NCBI GenBank assembly: GCA_937910255.1
Contig: CALEOQ010000503.1
Coordinates: 1 to 40,157 of the forward strand
Length of the DNA stretch: 40,157 bases
Source of the DNA: an uncultured Caulobacteraceae bacterium
GTDB taxonomy: Bacteria; Pseudomonadota; Alphaproteobacteria; Caulobacterales; Caulobacteraceae
Direction: 5' to 3'
Each line of letters begins with the position of its first letter. The stretch's first letter is position 1. Positions 8,150 through 16,569 of this stretch are shown one piece after another. Below the pieces are notes generated by a model. That model worked only from the letters and a program-made list of their open reading frames with translations. It did no database searches and was not told where the DNA came from. The position numbers and the translations under genes are program-made.

Positions 8150-8318
8150 CTTTGCGAGACATTCGCAACCCACGGTCGCCGAACCTATCCCATCCACGCT
8201 TAACGAGGCGACCATGTGGCCCGACTCATGCGAGGGTTCTTAGGCTGAGGGGGAATCTTGAGGGGTGTGAGGGCAGGATAGGCTTTGCGCCGGCATATTT
8301 ATAAATTACGCTCCGCTC
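8150..8318 (-). other. oriT: oriT with IncP-like nic sequence
   Basis: Reverse complement of 8271-8283 is GCCTATCCTGCCC, matching the IncP CTATCCTG|C nic core; predicted nic on the bottom strand between 8274 and 8273. IR TTGCGA/TCGCAA at 8152-8168. Located directly upstream of the mob genes. Confidence 0.65.
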
Positions 8319-8831
8319 ATGGCCATGTTCGCCTTCCAGCTTCCCGATGCGCTGGCCGCAAAGTTCGACGCGATCGCCTCCGGCGGCCGCTCCAAAAGGC
8401 TCCGCGCCCTTGTCTCCGAGGCCGTCGGTCAAGCTCCGCCAACCCGGCCCGCAACCGTTCGCGGGCAGTCGACCAAGCTGACTTTGCGGCTCAAGGACGA
8501 GGACCAGGCCGCCCTTGACGCGGCCGCCGAGGCTGACGGGCTGCTGCGGACGGAGTGGGCGTTGGCGGTGCTCCGCCGGCGCCTGCATGGGCGACCGAAG
8601 TTCGGCCGTCGCGAGGAGCTTGGGCTGTTCGCCGTGCAGGAGGAGCTGCGGCGGATCGGGGTCAACCTCAATCAGATCGCCCGTGCGCTCAACACCGCCG
8701 TCATGCCGGGATCGGTGCTCGATGCGGAGATCGCCCAGCTCGAGGCCTTCCGAACCGAGATCCGAGCCCACGTCGGCGGGCTGAAGGCCGCGTTCAGAGG
8801 CAACCTCGACTATTGGGAGGGCGACTCGTGA
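8319..8831 (+). CDS. mobC: MobC-like relaxosome accessory protein
   Basis: ELRRIGVNLNQIARALN motif typical of MobC/MbeC-like proteins; precedes the relaxase. Confidence 0.7.
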   Translation: MAMFAFQLPDALAAKFDAIASGGRSKRLRALVSEAVGQAPPTRPATVRGQSTKLTLRLKDEDQAALDAAAEADGLLRTEWALAVLRRRLHGRPKFGRREELGLFAVQEELRRIGVNLNQIARALNTAVMPGSVLDAEIAQLEAFRTEIRAHVGGLKAAFRGNLDYWEGDS

Positions 8832-9895
8832 GCGATTTCCGAACCGTCCGGGGGTTCGACACGCTGTGGCGGCCACCAGCGGGCGGCCGGAAGATCGTCC
8901 CGAAGCAACCGGTCATCAGCGCGCCGTCAAAGCGGGGCGGCGGGGGTGGGGAGGACAAGGCGCGTCTTGCGCGTGTCGTCCAGAAGGCGCCCGAGGTGAT
9001 GGTCAAGATCACCGGCCGGACCAAGGACGGCGATCATCTTGCGGCGCACCTCGAATACATCTCCCGGAAAGGAGAGCTGGACCTTGAGCAATCGGATGGC
9101 GCTTTGATCCACGGCCGTGAGGCCGTGCGCGAACTGGCCGACGATTGGTCGGAGGTGGGCGAGGGGGACAGCCGACGGCGGGCCAACAGCAACATGTCGG
9201 TGTCCGTCGTCCTGTCGATGCCGGCGGGGACGGACCCCAACCGCCTGAAAGACGCGGTAAGGGCGTTCGCCCGCGCCGAGTTCGGCGACACCTTCCCCTA
9301 TGTGTTCGCCTTCCACCAGGACGCCAAGGGCGAGCAACCCCACATCCATCTCAGTGTGCGGGCCCTGGGCGTAAACGGGGAGCGCTTGAATCCGCGCAAG
9401 GCCGACCTGGCCGATTGGCGCGAGCAGTTCGCCAAGGAGCTGCGCGGGCGGGGTATTCAGGCGGAGGCGACGCCGCGGCGTTCCCGGGGGATCACCCATA
9501 AGCCGGAGCGCACCTCGGTGAGGAAGGCGCGCGAGCGTTTCGAACGGACCGGCGCTAACGAACCGAGGGTGTTGCGCGAGGCGCGGCGTGAAGCTGAGGC
9601 CCTGGCGCACGGTGGGGCCAAGCCACAGCCCTGGGACAAGCAGATGCTTCAGCGGCAAGCGGAGGTTCGTTCAACCTACCAAGCGGCGGCGCGCGTTCTG
9701 GCCGCTTCGGCCGATCCTAAGGACAAGGCCCTTGCGCGCGATGTCCAGGCCTTCGTGAAAGCGATGCCGGCGCCGGTCAGCCGCAAGGTTGCGATGGCGC
9801 GGCAGATCGCTGTCGATGGCCAGCGCGCGCGACCCGCGAGCGAGCCCAAGCCGGATCGACCCGGCCCCGACAAGGGCCGCGGGCGGAATCGTTAG
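8828..9895 (+). CDS. relaxase, MobP/VirD2-like
   Basis: GTG start overlapping the mobC stop; HLEYISRKG, SVVLSMPAGTDP, FAFHQDAKGEQPHIHLSVRA (HxH metal motif). Confidence 0.88.
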   Translation: MSDFRTVRGFDTLWRPPAGGRKIVPKQPVISAPSKRGGGGGEDKARLARVVQKAPEVMVKITGRTKDGDHLAAHLEYISRKGELDLEQSDGALIHGREAVRELADDWSEVGEGDSRRRANSNMSVSVVLSMPAGTDPNRLKDAVRAFARAEFGDTFPYVFAFHQDAKGEQPHIHLSVRALGVNGERLNPRKADLADWREQFAKELRGRGIQAEATPRRSRGITHKPERTSVRKARERFERTGANEPRVLREARREAEALAHGGAKPQPWDKQMLQRQAEVRSTYQAAARVLAASADPKDKALARDVQAFVKAMPAPVSRKVAMARQIAVDGQRARPASEPKPDRPGPDKGRGRNR

Positions 9896-9910
9896 TTTGG
9901 ACATACAAAC
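9895..9910. promoter_or_regulatory. 16-bp palindromic operator, site 3
   Basis: GTTTGGACATACAAAC at the relaxase stop, upstream of the next ORF. Confidence 0.7.
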
Positions 9911-9926
9911 CGGCAGGGCAGGGGAC

Positions 9927-10154
9927 GTGACCGCTGCGAAAAGGTCGGACTTCATCAAGGCGTGCGACGACTACATCGCGCGTGTCCGGCAATACGGGGA
10001 TGCGCGCGCCGAGCAGGACGAGGCGTTACTGGGCTGGACCCTTGATCCAGACCGCGATTGTCGCGAAGAGGCCGAGGTATGGCGCGAAGGCTGCACGGCC
10101 GCCGCGGAGCCACCTCGGGGCCGGTGCGCGCAGATACGACGTCAGCCTCGATGA
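9927..10154 (+). CDS. small hypothetical protein
   Basis: GTG start after operator site 3; VTAAKRSDFIKACDDYIARVRQYGDARAEQDEALLGWTLDPDRDCREEAEVW; protein-like composition. Confidence 0.45.
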   Translation: MTAAKRSDFIKACDDYIARVRQYGDARAEQDEALLGWTLDPDRDCREEAEVWREGCTAAAEPPRGRCAQIRRQPR

Positions 10155-10594
10155 CCTGATGAGGTGGCGTCGGTCGCTGGCGCAAGCCCGTCTGCACAAG
10201 CGCGCTTGACCTCTTGAACGATTTCGTCGGCGCGCTGCAGCGGCCTGTACCGCTGCATCAAGTCCGGGCGTCGGGCCAGGGCCTCATCTATCGCATGTCG
10301 GCGCGCGTAAGGCGCGACATCGGTCAGGAACCGCTTGGCCTTGCGGTCAAGGGCCAGGCCGAGCTGCTGGCCTGCCGCCGCGGCTTTGAGCAGGTCGTGG
10401 CCGTGGACGCGGCGGTTATGATCATCGGTAACGCCGTGCGCGAGCAGAAAGGCCTTGAGCACCAACTCCAGACCCCAACAGACGTTCGACAGAACGTGTT
10501 CGTCGCTGTGGGCCTGGGCGGCGGCCCAGTGGGCGCCGGCGATGAACGCCTCGCCCCGGCTGAGGAAGAGCGGCGCCAGATCGCGATCAGTCAT
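10142..10594 (-). CDS. HEPN-domain-like protein
   Basis: NVCWGLELVLKAFLLAHGVTDDHNRRVHGHDLLKAA resembles HEPN helices with an Rx4H-type motif (RRVHGH). Confidence 0.6.
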   Translation of the reverse strand: MTDRDLAPLFLSRGEAFIAGAHWAAAQAHSDEHVLSNVCWGLELVLKAFLLAHGVTDDHNRRVHGHDLLKAAAAGQQLGLALDRKAKRFLTDVAPYARRHAIDEALARRPDLMQRYRPLQRADEIVQEVKRACADGLAPATDATSSGHRG

Positions 10595-11042
10595 CAGAGA
10601 CGGGTTCCTGAGCCGCCGACCTGATCAGGTCGGCGAGGAAGTTACGTTTGGAGGTCGGCAGGGCCCGCCAGGCCTGGAGGAGGGCGATGCCGCGCGGGTC
10701 GGCAGCCAGGTCCTCGGCCAAGGGGTCGACCGGCCCCTTGGCCGCTTGTGGCACGCCTTCGATATCCGCAAAGAAATAGTCGACCGGAAGACCGAGGTAG
10801 ATAGCCGCCATGGCGAGGCTGGAGGCTGAGATGCGGTTGGCGCCGCGCTCGTATTTTTGCACCTGCTGATGGCTGGCGAGGCCCAAGCTGGCGGCGAGAT
10901 CGCCCTGACTTAGGCCGCGCGCCTTGCGGGCCATGCGGAGGCGTCGGCCGACGGCGACATCGTAGGGATGCGGGGCAGTGGTGTTTGTATGAACAAACTC
11001 ACGCTGGCCCGGCGGTGGCGGTCGCGAGGGACCGGGCATCAA
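10587..11042 (-). CDS. XRE-family transcriptional regulator
   Basis: VGRRLRMARKARGLSQGDLAASLGLASHQQVQKYERGANRISASSLAMAAIYLGLPVDYFF. Confidence 0.92.
   Translation of the reverse strand: MMPGPSRPPPPGQREFVHTNTTAPHPYDVAVGRRLRMARKARGLSQGDLAASLGLASHQQVQKYERGANRISASSLAMAAIYLGLPVDYFFADIEGVPQAAKGPVDPLAEDLAADPRGIALLQAWRALPTSKRNFLADLIRSAAQEPVSDD
10983..10998. promoter_or_regulatory. 16-bp operator variant, site 4 (inside xre 5' coding)
   Basis: GTTTGTATGAACAAAC; one mismatch (C to A) to site 1. Confidence 0.65.
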
Positions 11043-12382
11043 CGGCCCCGCGTTCGCTCGGGAGCAGGCTTGTTCAGGTCAGGCTGACGCGTGGATGTGC
11101 CGCTGTCCCTCGCAGACCCCCGATCGGCCGGCGGTCGATCCCTGTCGGCCACCGGCTCTCGCAGGTTCGCACGCGAGAACCGGCCGCCTTGTTCGATGTG
11201 GGCGGCGATCTTCTCCTTGGCGCCGGCGATGAGGCGGTCCTGTACGGCCGGGTTCGGGTGGCGATCCTTGACGACAGCGGCTACGACCGCCAGACGGCTT
11301 TGGGCGTCGCGAAGGGCCGGGTCACGGGCCGCCTCGGCCGGGCTGGCGCTGCGAAAACGCTCCGCCTCGATGGTCCAGCGGTTCCGAGGCACCTCGCGCT
11401 GTTGCAAGGTGAGCTCCCCGGAGGCCTTGTCGCGGACCTCGAATGTCCGAGTGACCCGTTCGACGCCGTCGCGGCGGAGGGTGATCTCCTCGCCGATCTG
11501 AGCGCCTGAGCGCTGCAGCGCGGCGGGAAGACCCACGCCCCAGACTTCGATCTGACGGCCGTTCGCCTGCTCGACGCGGACGAAGGGGGTCAGCTCCTGA
11601 CCCGAGCGGTGCTTGTAGGGCGCTTCACCGCTTTCCAGCAGCCGGCCCGTGACGCCCTTGTCGTAGTCGAGCCGGGCCGGCTTGGACGGGCCGTCCGCCG
11701 CCTTGCCAGGCGAGGAGGGCGGTGCGGCTGAACCCGCTTCGCGGCGCAGGTCCTTGGCAGGGGCGACGGAATTGACGTCCCGGGCGTCGAGGTGGCGGGC
11801 CAGCTCCTGCAGGTCCCGTTCCGTAGGCTTATAGCCGCGGACCTCGAGCCCGGCGACCTTCGCCTCCAGCCAGACGGCCCGGCGAAAGTCGTCCTCGCCC
11901 CGAACCTCAATGGCCTTCCAGCCGCGATGCTCGGCGATGGCCACCAGGTCGCGCACGATATCGGGATTGCTATCCCGCACGGTCAATTTGCCGCCGGCGT
12001 CACGGAACGCCGGCTGTTCATTGCGGGCGTCGGTGAAGAAGCGGACTTCAGGCGAGAACTGAGGCTCCTCGGCGAAATACCGGCGCTTGATCGCGTCTGG
12101 CACATCGCCGCGCTCCACAGAAAGCCGCTCCAGGTCGTTCGCGTTGGCGGGCTGGGGGTCCGCAGCGTCGCGAAGAGTCCCCGGCGGCGAGGAAGGCTCT
12201 TCCCCGTCCTGATGGCGAGCCGCTTCGGCGGACCGCTCCGAGACCGGCGCAACTGTGTTTTCGTCCGCGACCCGGTCCACCTCCTCGCGATCAGCGGCCC
12301 CCAATGGCACCGGCGCATTCGCCGCGAGGGGGCGGGGCGGACCAGGCGTCGGATCGGCGCCGGTGTCGGTTTCGTCGGCCAT
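11039..12382 (-). CDS. LPD7-domain protein of conjugative elements
   Basis: RRYFAEEPQFSPEVRFFTDARNEQPAFRDAGGKLTVRDSNPDIVRDLVAIAEHRGWKAIEVRGEDDFRRAVWLEAKVAGLEVRGYKPTERD is LPD7-like. Confidence 0.78.
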   Translation of the reverse strand: MADETDTGADPTPGPPRPLAANAPVPLGAADREEVDRVADENTVAPVSERSAEAARHQDGEEPSSPPGTLRDAADPQPANANDLERLSVERGDVPDAIKRRYFAEEPQFSPEVRFFTDARNEQPAFRDAGGKLTVRDSNPDIVRDLVAIAEHRGWKAIEVRGEDDFRRAVWLEAKVAGLEVRGYKPTERDLQELARHLDARDVNSVAPAKDLRREAGSAAPPSSPGKAADGPSKPARLDYDKGVTGRLLESGEAPYKHRSGQELTPFVRVEQANGRQIEVWGVGLPAALQRSGAQIGEEITLRRDGVERVTRTFEVRDKASGELTLQQREVPRNRWTIEAERFRSASPAEAARDPALRDAQSRLAVVAAVVKDRHPNPAVQDRLIAGAKEKIAAHIEQGGRFSRANLREPVADRDRPPADRGSARDSGTSTRQPDLNKPAPERTRGR

Positions 12383-12399
12383 GGCGGCCTCCTTTACAG

Positions 12400-14346
12400 T
12401 CAGCGTTCGATAGCTTCGGTCTCAAGCAGGAGGCCGGAGTTGATGTAGCGGTCGATCCATTCTTCGGACTGCTTTTCGGTGGCGCCCGGCGGCAGGTCCT
12501 CGAGGTCGACGGAGTCGAGTTCGAGCGAGATCGCCTCCATGTTCAGCTCCGCCTCGCCTGCGGCCTCGGCCTCGGTCAGCGGCCGCTGAATGATCCGGGC
12601 GTGGATTTCTCCCACTGTGCGGGTGAGATCGGCCAGGTCGGCCGCCATGGCGTCGAGACGGTCATGGGCGCCGGCAGGCTGCGGTGAGGCCGCTGCCGCT
12701 GCAGGAACCGTCGGCGGCCGCTGGACGCGCTTGGTGAAGTCTTTGCTGGCGAAGTAGAAGATCTTGCGGGCCTTCACCGGCGGAATTCCGCCGCGCAGGA
12801 CGATCAAGGCGTCCCGGCTCATCTGCAGGAGCTCCTGCGGCAACATGAGCGCGCGGCGCTGCTCGGAGGCCGTCGTCGTCCATTTGCCGGACCCGACAAA
12901 GGTCGGACGGCTCTTCGAGCGGCCTTCGTAGGTGTAGTAACCCAGACGCTCCGAGAGGTCCTGGGCGACCTTCAGCTCCTTGGGCGTGAAGACCACCTCG
13001 ACACCGCAGTTGGTCATGATCTCCTCAGCGACGTCGGGCCCGTACTCGGCGCGAAGCTGAGAGGGGCTTTGGATAACCGGCAGCAGGCGCAAGCCGTAGC
13101 CGGCGACGTAGGAGAAGCCCTTGGCGATCACAGCCGCATGGCCGAGGCGGGCGAATTCGTCCAACAGAACCAGGACTTGGAGAGGATGGCGGTCGCCGCT
13201 TGGCAGATCGCGGGTGTTGAGGTCGACGAGCTGCTGGAAGAAGAGGTTATAGAGGGGCGCGACGCGGGCCATGTTGTCGGGCGTGACGCCGAGATAGATC
13301 GAGATGCGGCGAGACCGCAGGTCGCGCAGGTCGAAGTCGCTGGCGCTGGTGGCCGCGTCGACGTGCGGATTGAGCCAGAGGTTCATCCGAGAGGTGATGG
13401 TCTGCCTGACGCCGGCGAAGGTGTTGTCGGAGGACGCGCAGAAGTCGCCAAGAGCGTTGACGCAGCCCTTGGAGAGGGGCGCCGGACCCTTGGCACGCGC
13501 TTCGATCAGGGCCAGCAAGCGGGCCTTCGGGTTGCCGGTGGTGAGCTGGCGGTAAATCTCGCCGATGGTGAAAGGCAGATCGGGCGTTTCGGCGACGTAG
13601 GCGCCGACACCGAGAAATCCCGTGCGGGCGGACTCCGCCCAGAAGGGGTCGGTCTTGTCCGGCGACGGGAAGAGCATCGTGGCCAACTTCTGCAGCTCGT
13701 CGAGCGCTTCGACGGAGTTGCGCCGGTCGATCCAGCCCAGGGGATTGTAGCGGGCGGTCCGTCCTTCCGGATCGAGCGGATCGAACATCACGACGTGTTG
13801 TCCGTGCACCGCCCGGAAGCCGGCGCTGGCCTCCCAGTTTTCCTTCTTGATGTCCAAGACCACGACGGAGTCCGGCCAGTTCAGGAGGTTAGGAATGACC
13901 ACGCCGACGCCTTTGCCGGTCCGCGTCGGCGCGTAGAGCATCACATGCTCGGCGCCGCCGAACACCAAGTACCCCGAGCCTTTGCGGCCGAGGATGATTC
14001 CCTTCTTGGCGCGCAGGTTCTCGCGGGCGATTTCTCCCTCGGTCGCCCAGCGCGCCGCGCCATGCAGCGGTCGCCTGACCCGCAGTGCGGCGAGGACGGC
14101 GATGGCAAGGATGAAGAGTCCCGAAGCTAGGCCCGCAACCTTGAACCAGAGCTGGACCTGCGGGTGGGCGCGGTTAGCCCAGAGCCAACGCGGCACGGCG
14201 ACGAAGTCGACGTCGGAGCCCAGCCGTCCAACGCCGGCGAGGGTGCCGACCATCGTCAGCGCCGCCCACAGGATGAGGAGCAGGACTGCGGCGGCCGCGA
14301 CGATGCTGGCCTTACCGGCCGGCGAGGCGCTTGCGAAGCGGGTCAT
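12400..14346 (-). CDS. virD4: type IV coupling protein VirD4/TraG
   Basis: APTRTGKGVGVVIPNLLNW Walker A; LLDEFARLGH Walker B. Confidence 0.95.
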   Translation of the reverse strand: MTRFASASPAGKASIVAAAAVLLLILWAALTMVGTLAGVGRLGSDVDFVAVPRWLWANRAHPQVQLWFKVAGLASGLFILAIAVLAALRVRRPLHGAARWATEGEIARENLRAKKGIILGRKGSGYLVFGGAEHVMLYAPTRTGKGVGVVIPNLLNWPDSVVVLDIKKENWEASAGFRAVHGQHVVMFDPLDPEGRTARYNPLGWIDRRNSVEALDELQKLATMLFPSPDKTDPFWAESARTGFLGVGAYVAETPDLPFTIGEIYRQLTTGNPKARLLALIEARAKGPAPLSKGCVNALGDFCASSDNTFAGVRQTITSRMNLWLNPHVDAATSASDFDLRDLRSRRISIYLGVTPDNMARVAPLYNLFFQQLVDLNTRDLPSGDRHPLQVLVLLDEFARLGHAAVIAKGFSYVAGYGLRLLPVIQSPSQLRAEYGPDVAEEIMTNCGVEVVFTPKELKVAQDLSERLGYYTYEGRSKSRPTFVGSGKWTTTASEQRRALMLPQELLQMSRDALIVLRGGIPPVKARKIFYFASKDFTKRVQRPPTVPAAAAASPQPAGAHDRLDAMAADLADLTRTVGEIHARIIQRPLTEAEAAGEAELNMEAISLELDSVDLEDLPPGATEKQSEEWIDRYINSGLLLETEAIER

Positions 14347-15319
14347 AGTAGAGCTCCGTCATGCGGAAGCGGCCGTCGACCTTCTTCATCTGCACGACCA
14401 CATCGACCAACAGGTGCAGAAGGCTGCGAATGTCGTCCCGCCCGAGATCGCGACCGCCTTCCGACTCTTTGACGAGCAGGGTCAGCTGCTCGAAGGCCAG
14501 GCTGGCGGAATCGGCGTGAACGGTCGTGATCGAGCCGGGATGGCCCGAATTGACGTTGCGGAGGTAGAAAAAGGCGGTCCCATCTCGGAGCTCCTGCAGC
14601 AAGATCCGATCCGGACGCATGCGCAGGGCGCTTTCGAGCAAATGCTTGGGCCCGACCTTCGCGAGGCCCTGCTGGTCCTTCGCATAGATCAGGTGGACGA
14701 CGTTGCGGTGGGGGACCGTGAGTTCACGGGTATCCTCGATCGTCAGCAGCCTCTCGGTCTCCGGGATGAGCTGGATCAGGCCCTTGCTGAAGGTGGTCTT
14801 GCCGGAGCCGGTGGCGCCGCTGATGAGGATGTTCTTCCGGGTCCGGACGGCGAGGTCGAAGAAGGCCGGCCACTCGGCTGCGTCGCGCAGACGCAGCAGC
14901 TCCGTCTCGGTCTCGTCCAACTCGTCGGAGGCGGCCTTCGCCGCCTCAAACAGGCCCGACTTGCAGAAATCCTCCATCCCGAAGGTGATGCTGGAGGGTT
15001 TGCGGATCGTGATCGAAATCTGGTCGACCGGGACCGCAGGCGGCAGCACGACCTGGCAGCGCTCGCCTTGGGGCAGGACCGTTGAGCAGATCGGCGTTTC
15101 GGCGTTCACGTCCTGACGGGTGAAGGCCGCTGCGGCATTGGCCAGAGTGGCGAGCCATGCCGCGCTGAGCTCGGGCACTTCGTGCCAGCGCCAGCCGCCC
15201 GGTGCTTCCACACCGACCTCGCCAGGACGGTTGATCACCAGCTCCGTGACGTCGGCCGGCTCCAGCAGGCGCTGAAGCGGCTGCAGGTAGTGCACCAGGA
15301 CGGAGCTGTCGGCGTTCAT
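14312..15319 (-). CDS. virB11: T4SS ATPase VirB11
   Basis: ISGATGSGKTTFSKGLIQLIPETERLLTIEDTREL; HPGSITTVHADS. Confidence 0.95.
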   Translation of the reverse strand: MNADSSVLVHYLQPLQRLLEPADVTELVINRPGEVGVEAPGGWRWHEVPELSAAWLATLANAAAAFTRQDVNAETPICSTVLPQGERCQVVLPPAVPVDQISITIRKPSSITFGMEDFCKSGLFEAAKAASDELDETETELLRLRDAAEWPAFFDLAVRTRKNILISGATGSGKTTFSKGLIQLIPETERLLTIEDTRELTVPHRNVVHLIYAKDQQGLAKVGPKHLLESALRMRPDRILLQELRDGTAFFYLRNVNSGHPGSITTVHADSASLAFEQLTLLVKESEGGRDLGRDDIRSLLHLLVDVVVQMKKVDGRFRMTELYYDPLRKRLAGR

Positions 15320-16569
15320 CGGGCGCTGACCCCGTAGACGTCGGAGAAGTCGAAGTCCTGGGCCACCATGATCCCGACGTCTTCGCCCTGGTTTTTGCGT
15401 AGGATCGGCGGGAGGTTAATCGAGTTCTGCAGGGCGATCCCGGCGACGTCCGAGGGCACCCGCACCGTATTCTGGAAATTGCGCTGGTCGCCCTGGGCGG
15501 CGATGTAGACCCCGTCGTCGACGAGCGAGAGCAGGATGGCGCTGCCAAAGCGTTCGAAGAACCGGCTGTCGAGATCGCCCCCGAAGCCGGCCCGGCCCAA
15601 TGAGTCTGAGGCCGGAGAGGCGAGGTCGATCGCCACCCCGCGCGGGGTCACGGCGCGGTTCCAGAGGACGAAGAGCCGGCGCTGGCCGCGTTGCATGCCG
15701 CCGCGATATTCGCCGAGGACCTTGGTGCCCTTTTCGAGCAGGACCACGCGGCCGTTGTCGGAGAAGACATCCCTCGGGATGATGCAGGTCGTGTAGCCCG
15801 GCAGCGACGAGTCCATCGCCGTCTGCAGCACGCAAGGAATCTGCGTGCCGGCGAGGATCATGTAGCTGCGGTCGCCCAGGACTTTGGCGCGCGCCGTGTT
15901 GATCGTCGAGCCGCGCCGGAGGTTCTCCAGCTCGGTCGGCGTGCGGGGCGCAGCCATCTCCAGCGGCATGTTCGCCGGTACGGCGGCCGCGTAGCCGTTC
16001 CCGAGTTGGCCGCCACCGGTGGCGCTGAACGCCATGATGGGCGCTCGACGGGACAGATCGGCGAGGCTTTCGCGCGTGCCGCCCGCTGTGGCGCCTTGCG
16101 CACCGTAGGGGCTTGGTGCGGGTACCACCTGGCCGGCCGCGAGGGGTTGGCCCGTCAGCGGATCGATCCCTGGGCCCGGACCAGCGGTCGGCGCCGGCGG
16201 GAGGGGAGGGGGAGGGGTCTTGGCGACCTGATCGTAGCTAACCACCTGGCGGGCCGGTTCTTTTGGCTGTTCCTTGCCGTTGCGGGCGTCGCCACGGTCC
16301 CACGTGAGGAAGAGAAGTAACGCGGCGCCGCCAACCATGGCCACGACGCCCGCCATCTTGGCCTGATCGGAGCTGAAGCGGCCCGCGACGGGCGTGATCC
16401 CGCGCTCACCGGCGATGCCTTCGCCGCGTCCGGTCTCTCGATACTCTGGCGGGATATTGGCGTCGTCCAAGGGGCGACGGCGATTGAAGGGATCGTCGGC
16501 GCCCACCTCGTCGCGGCGGACGTCGTCTTCGGCGCGGCGCGGAGCGCCGGGGTCGTGAGGATCGCTCAT
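15316..16569 (-). CDS. virB10: T4SS protein VirB10
   Basis: AGTQIPCVLQTAMDSSLPGYTTCIIPRDVFSDNGRVVLLEKGTKVLGEYRGGMQRGQRRLFVLWNR. Confidence 0.95.
   Translation of the reverse strand: MSDPHDPGAPRRAEDDVRRDEVGADDPFNRRRPLDDANIPPEYRETGRGEGIAGERGITPVAGRFSSDQAKMAGVVAMVGGAALLLFLTWDRGDARNGKEQPKEPARQVVSYDQVAKTPPPPLPPAPTAGPGPGIDPLTGQPLAAGQVVPAPSPYGAQGATAGGTRESLADLSRRAPIMAFSATGGGQLGNGYAAAVPANMPLEMAAPRTPTELENLRRGSTINTARAKVLGDRSYMILAGTQIPCVLQTAMDSSLPGYTTCIIPRDVFSDNGRVVLLEKGTKVLGEYRGGMQRGQRRLFVLWNRAVTPRGVAIDLASPASDSLGRAGFGGDLDSRFFERFGSAILLSLVDDGVYIAAQGDQRNFQNTVRVPSDVAGIALQNSINLPPILRKNQGEDVGIMVAQDFDFSDVYGVSAR

Noticed and set aside
10323-10333. TCAGGAACCG iteron-like 10-mer inside the HEPN gene
   Set aside because: Short match without the TCGGGG half; expected by chance in 40 kb.
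10601-10616. Reverse-strand TCAGGAACCC resembling an iteron
   Set aside because: Only about 12 of 16 positions match and it is within the xre coding end; compatible with chance.
12304-14130. Long + strand ORFs antisense to virD4 (e.g. 353 aa)
   Set aside because: High-GC antisense ORFs opposite a clear VirD4; no recognisable protein family.
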